This document shows positions 29,172-37,954 of a stretch of 64,000 bases of DNA, piece after piece. A program made the position numbers and the translations under genes. The notes below the pieces were generated by a model that was not told where the DNA came from, ran no database searches, and saw only the letters and a list, made by a program, of their open reading frames with translations. The stretch lies in NCBI GenBank assembly GCA_009746045.1, contig RPFO01000667.1, positions 92,082 to 156,081 of the forward strand. Direction: 5' to 3'. Origin of the DNA: Mesostigma viride (Eukaryota > Streptophyta > Mesostigmatophyceae > Mesostigmatales > Mesostigmataceae). Each line of letters starts with the position of its first letter. Position 1 is the first letter of the stretch.

Positions 29172-29435
29172 CTAGTGTACTAGGTCCCGTACCCGTTTAC
29201 CACCCTGGTGAGCAGCTAAGTCATGCAACTCAAAGAGCAAGGAGGAGCGACAGATAGGAGGGACATACAGGCGCCATTGAGGGGGAGAATCTGCTATCTG
29301 CACATATAAAAATCCACCTACAAATTTACAAGGGTGCTTGCCTAATTGTTGGGGATGGGCAGCAATGGCAGCTAATGCTTCCGGCTCAGTGGCCGTAAAT
29401 CTACTAATAAGACGTTCGAGATCAGAGGTAGGCAT
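29172..29435 (-). pseudogene. Gypsy integrase N-terminal fragment
   Basis: Contains the first half of the HHCC zinc motif (FELHDLAAHQGG). The frame runs into the CACTA TIR, which supplies a stop (VH then TAG). It joins to 22919-24112 when the insert is removed. A frame break separates it from RNase H at about 29440-29545. Confidence 0.75.
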
Positions 29436-29545
29436 CGCTACAGAGGTATCCAGAACAGGTTTAAAGAGATCTCCTACCGCCTTGCCAAAGAGAAGGGGAG
29501 GTCCTAGAGGGACTATGTGTTCATAAGACTTTCCTGACCTAGTCG

Positions 29546-30520
29546 CTATATGGCTAAGCGGTATAGAAATTTTATTTTTCCCCTCCCCCCCACCGAGACC
29601 ACAGGAAGGGCCTCACACGGGAGAGAGAGTCCTACGTGAGAAAGGAGATCAGGCATGCGAACAGCTGTATGAAAGAGGTAGGCATAGGATTCATCATCAG
29701 GTAGTTCACCATACGGGGTTACACCCATAGTAGTAGGAACTAGAGTAGTATTGAGAACATCAAGGTCCTCGAAAAAGGAGTAATCTGCACGACGGGAGAG
29801 TGCATCTGGTACTATGTTATCTACACCCTTAACATACTGAAGTTTAAAAGGGGAGAACTGTGCTAAAAACTCCATCCAGCGCGCTTGACGAGGGGTAAGG
29901 TTGGGTTGTGAGAGAAGATGGGTAAGAGGGCGGTGATCTGTCTGGATAACTAATCTATAAGGATCAAGCTCACAGGGTTCATTCAGACAAACATCAAATT
30001 GAGCACCTTTAAGGAAGTGCTGCCACGCGTGGCAACAATACACCACAGCTAATAGTTCTTGCTGGTGTACGGGATAGTTACGCTCCGCAGGAAGCATTGT
30101 CCTAGAGATATACTCAATTGGCTGTAAGCCCTGACCCTGATCCTGGAGAAGGACGCCCCCTATAGCTACCTTGCTAGCATCTGTAGCTACAACAAAGGGT
30201 TTAGTAGTATCCGGTAGGATGAGTACGGGAGGGGAGAGGAGTAGGGATTTTAGACACTGAAAAGCCGACTGACATTCACTACTCCAAACAAAGGGGATAT
30301 CCTTCTTTAATAGATGATTAATAGGGGCTGCTATAGTTGCGAAACGCGGGATAAAACGCCTATAGTAAGAAGCAATTCCTAGGAAACTACGTACACCTTT
30401 AACGTCGGTAGGGGTAGGCCATTCCTGAATTGACTTAGTCTTGTCGGGTCGGTAGCAACCCCGGCATCTGACAGAACGTGCCCTAAGAAGGGACACTTCT
30501 ACCAGAGCGAACTTTAGCAC
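29546..30520 (-). pseudogene. Gypsy RT C-terminal region and RNase H
   Basis: From about residue 33 it shows the RT thumb (VKGVRSFLGIASYYRRFIPRF) and RNase H with VVATDASKVAIGG, QELLAVVY and IQTDHRPLTHLL carrying D, E and D. The frame ends in a basic tail (GGRGKIKFLYRLAI), probably out of frame. It is one indel away from the YLDD-containing piece to its right (about 30520-30640). Confidence 0.8.
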
Positions 30521-30616
30521 GGCGCGCCCATAAAGAATTTTCAGCCATGATTTCTAGTACTTTCTTTAAATCACGTAGGTGCGTTTCAAAATCAGGAGAA
30601 TAAATAAGGATATCAT

Positions 30617-31975
30617 CTAAGTAAGCTTGAGCACAAGAACGGTCATGCTCAGATAAGAAACAGAGGAGAAGGAAGGATCCTTTAAATCAGAGGACACTTG
30701 AGGAAGGTGGGAATTTCCCATAACAGGTCTAAGCACTTCATTCATTAACATTTGGAAAGAGGCAGGAGAGTTACAGAGTCCCATAGCCGCTACTCTAAAC
30801 TGATAGTGCCCAAAAGGGGTAGCAAAGGCGGTTTTGTGGCAATCCTCAGGAGCTATACGTAGTTGCCAAAAACCATCCGCACAATCTAGTACTGTGAAAC
30901 AGGTAGAACCTTTAACCTTATTAAATATATCATCAATACGAGGTAGAGGGTATTTAGACTTCACAGTAATATCGTTTAACTTCCTATAATCAGTAACTAG
31001 GCGAAACTTGCCATTTGGCTTAGGAACTAACAGGACACCAGCGGAATAGGGGGAGTTACTAGGCTCTATCAATCCTGCTTCTAATAGTGATACTAAAATC
31101 TGTTTTAGTTCCTTTAATTCTGTAGGGCCCATTCTATACATCGGAGAGTGCGTAGGAACTGCACCGTCCTTGATAACTACACGGTGTAAAACAGAACGAG
31201 GAGGAGGATAAGAAGGAGTCTTTTCTTCAAATACTTTTGAGGAATCTATCACAGCCATGTATCTGACTATTTCATTTTCAGTAAATCCCACTCCTATTGT
31301 ATCCACTGTATTTACATCTATATCCACACTATTATTAGTGATAGGTATCTCCTGTACTTCTAACTGAAGGAACATACATAATAGGTATCCATATTCCTTT
31401 AGTTCAGATCGCAATTCGTCATTGGACATTAATACTTCAGGTATAGGTCTCACAGGAGGATCAACAGGTGTAGGAGGAGTAATATCTACCAAGGATAAAT
31501 TTTCTAATCTATAATGACGTTCTGGTACCCAGTAAGAGCTATCTGGAAACCAAATGACCATAGTATCATAATTAATAGTGATTTTATTATCCTGGTGCCA
31601 ATCTAATCCTAGTAATACATCAGCTGTAGTGATAGGGCCTATAGTGGCCGTCAGGTTGACCGTACGTCCTTGTATGACCAGGGGAAGGGACACCGTACCC
31701 GGGGAATGACTGGTGCGACCGTCAGCATAATGGACAGTGACAGTTTTTGTGTGAGGGGTAGGGACTAGTCCTAAACGCCTAACTAGGGCCTCGCTCACAA
31801 AGGAGCTAGCCGCACCGCTATCCACTAACACAGAGACATTCAAGAGTTCATCAGCATGCAGGAAGGGGTCTACAACAGTATGAGGGACGGTTAAGCCACC
31901 ATTCAAGAACATAAGAGGACGCACACGTAGTGGTAGGGATGATTCAGCTCCTACAGAGGTTATAAAAACAGGCAA
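30617..31975 (-). pseudogene. Gypsy protease and RT N-terminal region
   Basis: A retropepsin motif VDSGAASSFV is at about residues 51-60, with the partner LLGLDWH at about 120. RT follows: FRLVTDYRKLN, LDCADGFWQL (motif A), GLCNSPASFQ (motif B). The catalytic block AYLDDILIYS lies just beyond, in a different frame (about 30590-30630), so the frame breaks between motifs B and C near 30690. Confidence 0.8.
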
Positions 31976-32018
31976 ACAAAAATTATTATCTGGGGTACTA
32001 TCTAAGGACCTGTCCAGG

Positions 32019-32387
32019 TTACCCCCGGCTGACAGGCCTACTGTTCCCCCTCCCCCCCAAATCCATAGGAACTAACCCCGAAGAAGACCCTGGCGGAAAA
32101 GCCACTGCTGGAGGGTCACGAGGGATTGAAGAGGGTGCGGGAGCCTGATTATCATAGGGGAACCCTGGGGATCCTGTCTGCACAGCATTCAGCCTACTAG
32201 GGGTAGCTGAAGGAATGCGTCCTGAAGTGGGACGAATAGGAGCACGCTGAGGGGTACGAGGAGGGCGAGCGTCGGGATGAGGGGGAGCACCCGAAAGGAA
32301 CTTGGGGCACTCACGTTTAAGATGACCTACTTCCTTACAATGATAGCAGGTGATATGAGAGACATCCAGAGCTGAAAGGTCAGTCAC
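32019..32387 (-). CDS. gag: Gag C-terminal zinc knuckle segment
   Basis: CCHC knuckle CYHCKEVGHLKREC (C-x2-C-x4-H-x4-C), the nucleocapsid RNA-binding motif, then a Pro/Arg-rich tail. It is separated from the capsid frame (32405-33136) by a frame change near 32390-32410. Confidence 0.75.
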   Translation of the reverse strand: MTDLSALDVSHITCYHCKEVGHLKRECPKFLSGAPPHPDARPPRTPQRAPIRPTSGRIPSATPSRLNAVQTGSPGFPYDNQAPAPSSIPRDPPAVAFPPGSSSGLVPMDLGGRGNSRPVSRG

Positions 32388-32404
32388 ACAGATATCTAAT
32401 TCTT

Positions 32405-33136
32405 CTACATAGGAGTTCTCCTCCTCGGGGTAAGGCTAATATTATTAATACGGGAACGGGTAGGAAGAGAAGGCGTGGAGAAGAAATCTGCTACTCGTAA
32501 AAGATGCTGGCGCACATGCTTGAGGGGCAGGTCAGTAAAACGGTAGGCAGAGAACTGGCGCTTGACTTCACGCAATAAGGGTCTACTGAGGCCCTGAAGG
32601 AAGCGGGCACGTACTTCTGCGCCCGACAAATCCCTAATTCGTACCATCTGGGCATCAAACTCTTTCATATATTCTTTGAAGGACTTGGTACCCTGCTGCA
32701 AGGTGCCAAAGGATAATCTATCCTGCCAATCTGCATCGGGAGGGACTAAATGGTTCTCTAAACGCTTGAACAATTCTGCTACCGAGTTTGGGTAGGCATG
32801 AGAGGCAAGAGACTCACACTGGATGAGGTTAGCAAGTTCAGGAGTTATGCAGGTAGTAAGATAATGAGGGACTAGTACAGCATCAGAGAGGCGCCACCTA
32901 TTGTGGTTCTGCCAGGACTCTGTGTTCTGGGTGAGCAACATAATGAAAGTGAAAAACTGTTGAGGGGAAGACTTGACATCCAGCTTAGGAAGGTTGGCAA
33001 AGAGGGGAAGAGCAGGAGGCTTAGGGGGATTAGAAGAATCAGTTTTTCCCATAGGGCCACTATCTTCCACTGCTACATAAGCGGGATAGAAGGAAGGGAT
33101 AGGAAAAGTCTTGGGTAGGGGTCTAGAGGGAGCCAC
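32405..33136 (-). CDS. gag: Gag capsid-like segment
   Basis: Contains a retrotransposon-gag pattern: ELFKRLENHLVPP, DWQDRLSFGTLQQGTKSFKEYMKEFDAQMVRI, ARFLQGLSRPLLREV (broken here at short intervals; about residues 115-205). It continues from the overlapping frame 33073-33765, probably through an indel near 33100. Confidence 0.75.
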   Translation of the reverse strand: MAPSRPLPKTFPIPSFYPAYVAVEDSGPMGKTDSSNPPKPPALPLFANLPKLDVKSSPQQFFTFIMLLTQNTESWQNHNRWRLSDAVLVPHYLTTCITPELANLIQCESLASHAYPNSVAELFKRLENHLVPPDADWQDRLSFGTLQQGTKSFKEYMKEFDAQMVRIRDLSGAEVRARFLQGLSRPLLREVKRQFSAYRFTDLPLKHVRQHLLRVADFFSTPSLPTRSRINNISLTPRRRTPM

Positions 33137-33765
33137 CGTTTCAGGATGGTGCCCATAGGAGAAGGGAACAGTATATTGCTCACGAAGAGAGAATAGGCAA
33201 AATGATCATAATTCCTATCATCTAGGGGCATGGTACTGAAATCATTATTAACTTCTAAATCAGCCACACGGGTAGGGACCTGGGCAGCCTCATAGGCCGT
33301 CTCAGGGTAGGACCAGGAAGCAGGTGGGTAAAAGGGAACTGCACTAGGGCGCCCAGAAGGGCCGACAGGGGCCGAGGTACGACCCGTGTTAATAGCAGGC
33401 ATTGAAGGCACAGGGTGGGAAGGAGGCCTAGAAGCATTGTTAGTGTGTGAGGACCTGCTGGAGGGGTGAGCCAAGGTTGCAGAAGGGGCAGGGGCCTGGT
33501 TCACAACAAAAGAAGGTTCATCACTAAATCTGACTTGGGAAATACGTTGTTCATAGGTAGGTGGGGTAATTGAGGGACGACGGCGACCACCAGCAACAGG
33601 AGAAGGAGGTGAGGTACGCAGAATACCTTGAGGGGTGAGATGGTGTACCGTTTCCAAGGAGTCCCGTCGGTTACCACGAGTATTGTTATTGTTAGTGTTA
33701 TTAGTATTATTATTATTATTATTATTGGTAGGTATAGGCGACATATCTCCACCCACTGGATCCAT
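33073..33765 (-). CDS. gag: Gag N-terminal segment, Asn-rich
   Basis: Starts with a Met in good position about 90 bases after the upstream small ORF. An Asn/Thr stretch (encoded by AAT/ACT runs at 33693-33728) is followed by a Pro/Ser-rich linker. It is low-complexity and its function is structural at most. Confidence 0.6.
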   Translation of the reverse strand: MDPVGGDMSPIPTNNNNNNNTNNTNNNNTRGNRRDSLETVHHLTPQGILRTSPPSPVAGGRRRPSITPPTYEQRISQVRFSDEPSFVVNQAPAPSATLAHPSSRSSHTNNASRPPSHPVPSMPAINTGRTSAPVGPSGRPSAVPFYPPASWSYPETAYEAAQVPTRVADLEVNNDFSTMPLDDRNYDHFAYSLFVSNILFPSPMGTILKRWLPLDPYPRLFLSLPSIPLM

Positions 33766-33856
33766 CTTTAATTACGTAAAGGAATAGGAATCTAGAAGAA
33801 AGCAACAAAGGAAAAAGGAAAAACCTTGAAGGTATGCAGCAGGAACAAAATTAAAA

Positions 33857-34249
33857 TCAATCCTTTTTAACAACAGTAATGGATAGGGAACCAAACTCCA
33901 AAGTGAGAGGAGTATCTGAAGCAGATGCAGATGCAGCCCGTTTAGGGGGAGAAGAAGGAGGGGTAGCAAAGACTAGAGCTTCTACAGGAGGACGACCATG
34001 AGGAATAGGGCGTACATGAAGGCCTAAATCTGTTTGGCTATGATCTATAAGGAACTGCTGAGCTTCTTCGAAGGACATAAATTTCTTGTACCTAATTACG
34101 TTGTATACACGATTCTGAACGATCTTCCTAGCGTCGGACCAAGAAAGGAAAATGGAGGACCATTGAGGCGTAATCACTACGTAATATTTAGCTAGACTAT
34201 TATCGCTAGAAGAATGGGAAGGAGCAGTAAAAGATCGCCGTTGGCTCAT
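33857..34249 (-). CDS. small ORF with viroplasmin / RNase H1 N-terminal-type domain
   Basis: This 130-residue frame is the first ORF after the 5' LTR. Residues about 21-70 (KYYVVITP ... IFLSWSDARKIV ... YKKFMSFEEAQQFL) match the hybrid-binding fold found at the N terminus of eukaryotic RNase H1 and in plant pararetrovirus inclusion-body protein. In RNase H1 it binds RNA:DNA hybrids. The remainder is basic and Pro/Ser-rich. As a separate ORF upstream of gag it is unusual for Gypsy elements; it may help reverse transcription or particle assembly (inference). Confidence 0.65.
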   Translation of the reverse strand: MSQRRSFTAPSHSSSDNSLAKYYVVITPQWSSIFLSWSDARKIVQNRVYNVIRYKKFMSFEEAQQFLIDHSQTDLGLHVRPIPHGRPPVEALVFATPPSSPPKRAASASASDTPLTLEFGSLSITVVKKD

Positions 34250-34747
34250 GGTAACGCACCTTGTTGTTCTTGAGTAGTCACGATAGGAGTGGAAGGGGTA
34301 GGAGTCGACTTAGCTGGGTTATCTGGATCACCGAAATGACGAGGGCGGCAATGGTCCAGCGCTCGTAGTCCTAAAGTCAGCGACCCAGTGACTTTCTGCG
34401 AGTGCGGCCGTCTAATGTACAGCAGCACGAAGGAAAAGGTGGAACCTACCCAGACGCTAATCGTCTCACTAACACCGAACCGAAAACATCACCTATCTAC
34501 GACAGTGAACCACTTTTCTAAGGAAAACAAGACGAGGAAAAGGAACTATCTAGAAAAGGATTTTCCGCTTCGAGCAGGTCTATCTTCTAGGCAGGGCGTG
34601 TCCTGAATCAGGCAGCACTACCCCCCCAGCTCGCAGGCGACCCGCCCATTACCTGTCAAGTAGGTGTCGTCTTCATTTTCCCAGCCGCGGAAGGGTTGAT
34701 TCAATGACGTATGTTGCAAAGGATCGTCGTCTCGCTCTCTATCTAAA
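34250..34747 (-). other. 5' leader of chromodomain Gypsy element
   Basis: About 500 bases between PBS and the first ORF, without a convincing reading frame. Expected to hold packaging and translation signals. Confidence 0.5.
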
Positions 34748-34762
34748 CTACCTCCGAGTCCA
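34748..34762 (-). promoter_or_regulatory. primer binding site candidate
   Basis: One base after the 5' LTR the sense strand reads TGGACTCGGAGGTAG, beginning with the TGG that pairs with a tRNA CCA end. The tRNA was not identified. Confidence 0.55.
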
Positions 34763-34763
34763 T

Positions 34764-35334
34764 TGTTACGCCGCAAGCCTCGGCCGCCACCTCTACCTCT
34801 ACCGGTCCTGATACTACCTAAACTAGTGAGGCCGCTTCTATTTACACCCCTAGCGAAAGACGACCGAGACGAACCAGATCTCAATGCATTTACATATGTA
34901 CTACTGTAATATGCCATAGGCCATTTAATCAAACCCGTTTACTCCAGGAAAAGAGGAAGGAAACACAACTAAACTGCCGTGACCCAAGCCTATATGTGTT
35001 AATTCATTTAACACACGCCGAGTGACCACACAAGGAGTGGAACGTGCATAAATGGTCACCAACGGTCCAACAGGCTCGGGCCGACCTGGCCCTCGCCTGC
35101 AGAAACACAGAAACACAGGCAGGTGCACAGATGCACGCCGGTCCACTACATTCTACAAAAGGATAAGGACCACTAATATAGTACGCGGCGCGGCGCCCAA
35201 AGGCACCCAATATACCACAGTACTGTTACGGGGACAGTCATGTCCAAACTAGAACTGCACGTAACCTAGGAACAACCGAGGCCAAGGACCTAATTTACGT
35301 CCGTAACTACAACGAATTGTTACGCGACGTAACA
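34764..35334 (-). repeat. 5' LTR of chromodomain Gypsy element (571 bp)
   Basis: By eye identical to 17253-17823 over its length. In sense it starts TGTTACGTCGCG and ends CGTAACA. It is followed outward by the TSD GATGG (35335-35339). Confidence 0.9.
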
Positions 35335-35471
35335 GATGGATGGGTTACAGCTTGACGTGCGCATTCCCCGACATCCTTCGATCCTTATTTTGTCGTACCA
35401 TCTTGGCCGCAGAGTCAGGGGTTTTTCGCAAAGATCCATCGTCTAATTAGTAGACGCCAATGGAGTTCGTC

Positions 35472-36236
35472 CTCACGGTGCTCATCACGTATGGCGCCGA
35501 GGCGTGGACACTCCCACCCAAACTGGCAGCTAGGCTAGACGGTACGGTTTACAGGATGCTCCGGCAGGTCCTTAACGTAGGGTTTTCCGAGCGTCCGTCA
35601 TCAGAGTCTTTGTATCATGGCATGCCTCGTATTTCGGACGAGATTAGGCAGCGTAGGATAGCATTTGTAGGACACCTTGCTCGCACCAGCCAGGTCGACA
35701 CCGCCCTTGGTCTGGCCGGCCCCCAACGGCTTGGCCAGCTAGGGCGCCACATTCTGACCTGGCCAGGCCCCGCGGACATTCCCAAAAGCGTAGGGAAACC
35801 TGTCACGAACTACATCCAGATGTTGCTGGACGACCTAGTGGTCCCAGCCCAGTTTGAGCACCGCATCCACTCTCTCTCCCGTCTTTGGACTGCCATGCAG
35901 GACAAGACGCGGTGGAAGAGGATTGTCAAGGCGCACACGCCCGACCCTGTGGGCAAGCCACCTCCCCCCAAGCGGAGGCGGCGTTTTGATGACTAGTGTA
36001 GTTAGGATTTTCTAGACTAGATAGCTTAGAGTTAGGGTAGTTCGATTACGCGGCTTCAGTCCACCCCATGCATCATGGAATATGTGCTACATGATGATCT
36101 CCCAACGGAGGCATATGTTATAATTTAATTTAATTTAATTTAATTTAATTTAATTTAATTTAATTTAATTTAATTTAATTTAATTTAATTTAATTTAATT
36201 TAATTTAATTTAATTTAATTTAATTTAATTTAATTT
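35472..36236 (+). pseudogene. 5'-truncated LINE (L1-like) ORF2 C-terminus, copy E
   Basis: Bounded by a 13-bp TSD, AATGGAGTTCGTC, at 35459-35471 and 36237-36249. The remaining frame runs to 35996 with the LINE C-terminal motifs TYGAEAWTL, FVGHLARTSQVD and a basic tail (PPPKRRRRFDD). The 3' UTR has GGAATATGTGCTACAT and CTCCCAACGGAGG, shared with the tails near 45060, 63240 and 63590. It ends in a (TTTAA)n tract that lies inside the TSD. Confidence 0.85.
36121..36236 (+). repeat. (TTTAA)n tail of LINE copy E
   Basis: About 23 perfect pentanucleotide units directly after the LINE 3' UTR and directly before the TSD. It is therefore part of the inserted LINE and not pre-existing DNA. Confidence 0.9.
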
Positions 36237-36328
36237 AATGGAGTTCGTCTCAGCGCGTCGGCTCTTCACGCACCTCTCCCGAAATAAATTGGCTTCGCCC
36301 TTTCTTCGAACCTTTGGTTCCTAAATCC

Positions 36329-37072
36329 TAGGGTTGTACCGAATAGCGTTTTGGCTTGCCGAATCGGATACTCGGACCAGGGGGGTGCCCCGAACCCTAT
36401 GCCGAATATCAAAGAGACAACCAGCGCAGGCCAGAAATCGGGAGAATCCGGACCATGGTAGCTCGAGCCTGCCGAATATGTTTGGAGGTAGAGCTTGCCT
36501 CCCGATACCGATACCGAATATGTTCGGAGCTGAAGGGCCCTTCCCGAATCGAACACCGAATAGTTCTCCGAACTATTCGGACGCCGATCGAACTGATAAT
36601 GACGACAGTAGCTACTAGTATAACGTATTAGGTAGACAACTTGTATCATTTATATTAATGAGACTTATATTAATTATTTTGTATCAATTATATATTGAGA
36701 TACACTTAGTTCTTACTTTAGACGAGCACAGTTGCCTTCCCTGCGTAGTCAGTGCATTCAGCTTTTGGGCGTTGGCCTAACTCTGAGTCGGCGGAGGCAT
36801 GACCGCGCCAGCTGGTGAGTGGAGGCTGGAGGCTGCGCCGCCCGCTAGTAGGGGTACTACTATTCGATATTCGGAACTACGAATATATTCGTCGAATAGT
36901 AGGTTGTTCCGATTTCGATACCAAACATGTTCGGAAGTAGAGCTTGCCTCCCGATACCGATACCGAATATGTTCAGACGGACAGACCGTTCGCCGTATAC
37001 TGAACAAATTCGGTGTTCGGTTCGGTATTCGGGGGATATTCGGTATTCGGAACACTATTCGGTACAACCCTA
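36329..37072. mobile_element. hAT-like non-autonomous DNA transposon (MITE), 744 bp
   Basis: Perfect 18-bp inverted ends TAGGGTTGTACCGAATAG and its complement, with an 8-bp TSD CTAAATCC (36321-36328 and 37073-37080). An 8-bp TSD and a TAGGG end fit the hAT superfamily. The interior is full of CCGAATA/TATTCGG words. A block of about 48 bp (GTAGAGCTTGCCTCCCGATA and neighbours) occurs twice, near 36489 and 36938. It carries the 61-bp dispersed repeat at 36413-36473. No transposase. Confidence 0.85.
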
Positions 37073-37080
37073 CTAAATCC

Positions 37081-37954
37081 GGCCATGGTCCGGCGGCCCA
37101 TTCTCGGAACTCGGAACTCGGAAGGCCGCCCGCCAGTTGGCAGGTGACAGGGTCAGAGGGGAGCATTGTGTGACCACGGAAGCAAGTTGACTCGCCCGCC
37201 CCGGCCGCCCGCCAAGGCCTACCCAAACGTGGCCGTGCTAAACGCCACACATTGTCCGAGCTAGTTTCCGTAGTTCAATATGCCACATGGCGCTAAAGTG
37301 CAAAAACCTTAATCGAATCACTGCAACAAGGACCGGTGATAGCTCAATTGCAGCCTCCAGTTCGGGGGTGGTATGTAGATTTTCGTCCGCCAAGATCCCC
37401 CAGAATGTCGGTTTCTGTCAGGACACTCCTATTCGCCGACTGTCATGATCACGTGCAATTCAAGCCACACAAGCCAGACGCCAGTTAGGACCAGCTCTTG
37501 GAAGTACCAATTCGTGCAAACACGAAAACAGAGCACCTCTGAATGACTGACACCGGGACGTGACACGTAACCGTGCCAGCGAATGCTGACGGATCTGTGA
37601 ACGGAGAGGGATCAAATCGCCTCATATGTGTGGCTGATCCGTCGTTCGTTAGCATGTTAGCATCTTAATTCGGTTATCCAGACGAATTACTGCCATGGTC
37701 GGCAGTTGCTGACTGAGTGGTCATCCATACCACTCAGATCTACTCATGTGCATCGAGACAAGTACGCGGTGCGACATGAGAGCCGTGTCGTTTCGCGCAC
37801 AGTTCATTTGATGAAGTGCATGTATCGGCTCGAGACCGCTGGAGCACTTGACCAATGACCTTTAACGACCACGTCTTACGTCAAGCTTGCGAGCCTGTGA
37901 AAGTGCAGCGATTGTAAACAGAAATTCATTTTAGAGCACGCGGAACACATCACC
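37081..37954. other. upstream region of ABCG gene, no gene recognised
   Basis: About 870 bases without a coding region. It presumably holds the ABCG promoter and 5' UTR. No clear TATA box close to the start codon; the ATG context is ATCACCATGG. Confidence 0.45.

Larger units (their letters stand above)
24190..29177. mobile_element. CACTA-like DNA transposon inserted in Gypsy integrase
   Basis: Perfect 14-bp terminal inverted repeats CACTAGGAAGTCGG (24190-24203) and its complement (29164-29177), flanked by TA on both sides (24188-24189, 29178-29179). Removing the 4988-bp insert and one TA restores the integrase frame across the junction (RDLV then ARSYYW). Subterminal regions of about 400 bp at both ends are packed with CTGAGATTTTCTCAGG-like repeats, as in EnSpm/CACTA elements where they bind the transposase partner. 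One protein gene is visible near the left end. CACTA elements usually make a 3-bp TSD, so the 2-bp TA is unusual. Confidence 0.8.
17253..35334 (-). mobile_element. chromodomain Ty3/Gypsy retrotransposon with nested insertions
   Basis: The 571-bp LTRs at both ends look identical, the outer ends are TGTTACG ... CGTAACA, and the 5-bp TSD is GATGG (17248-17252 and 35335-35339). In sense (minus) order: PBS-like TGGAC, a small ORF with a viroplasmin-type domain, gag, zinc knuckle, protease/RT, RNase H, integrase with chromodomain, two overlapping accessory ORFs, purine tract, 3' LTR. A CACTA-like transposon (24190-29177) splits the integrase. A split-direct-repeat element (18089-20415) sits between the accessory ORFs and the 3' LTR. 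Gag and pol have several frame breaks, which contrasts with the LTR identity. Confidence 0.9.

Noticed and set aside
37330-37380. tRNA gene suggested by TAGCTCAATTG and CAGTTCGGGGG
   Set aside because: Arms do not pair and the acceptor stem is absent.
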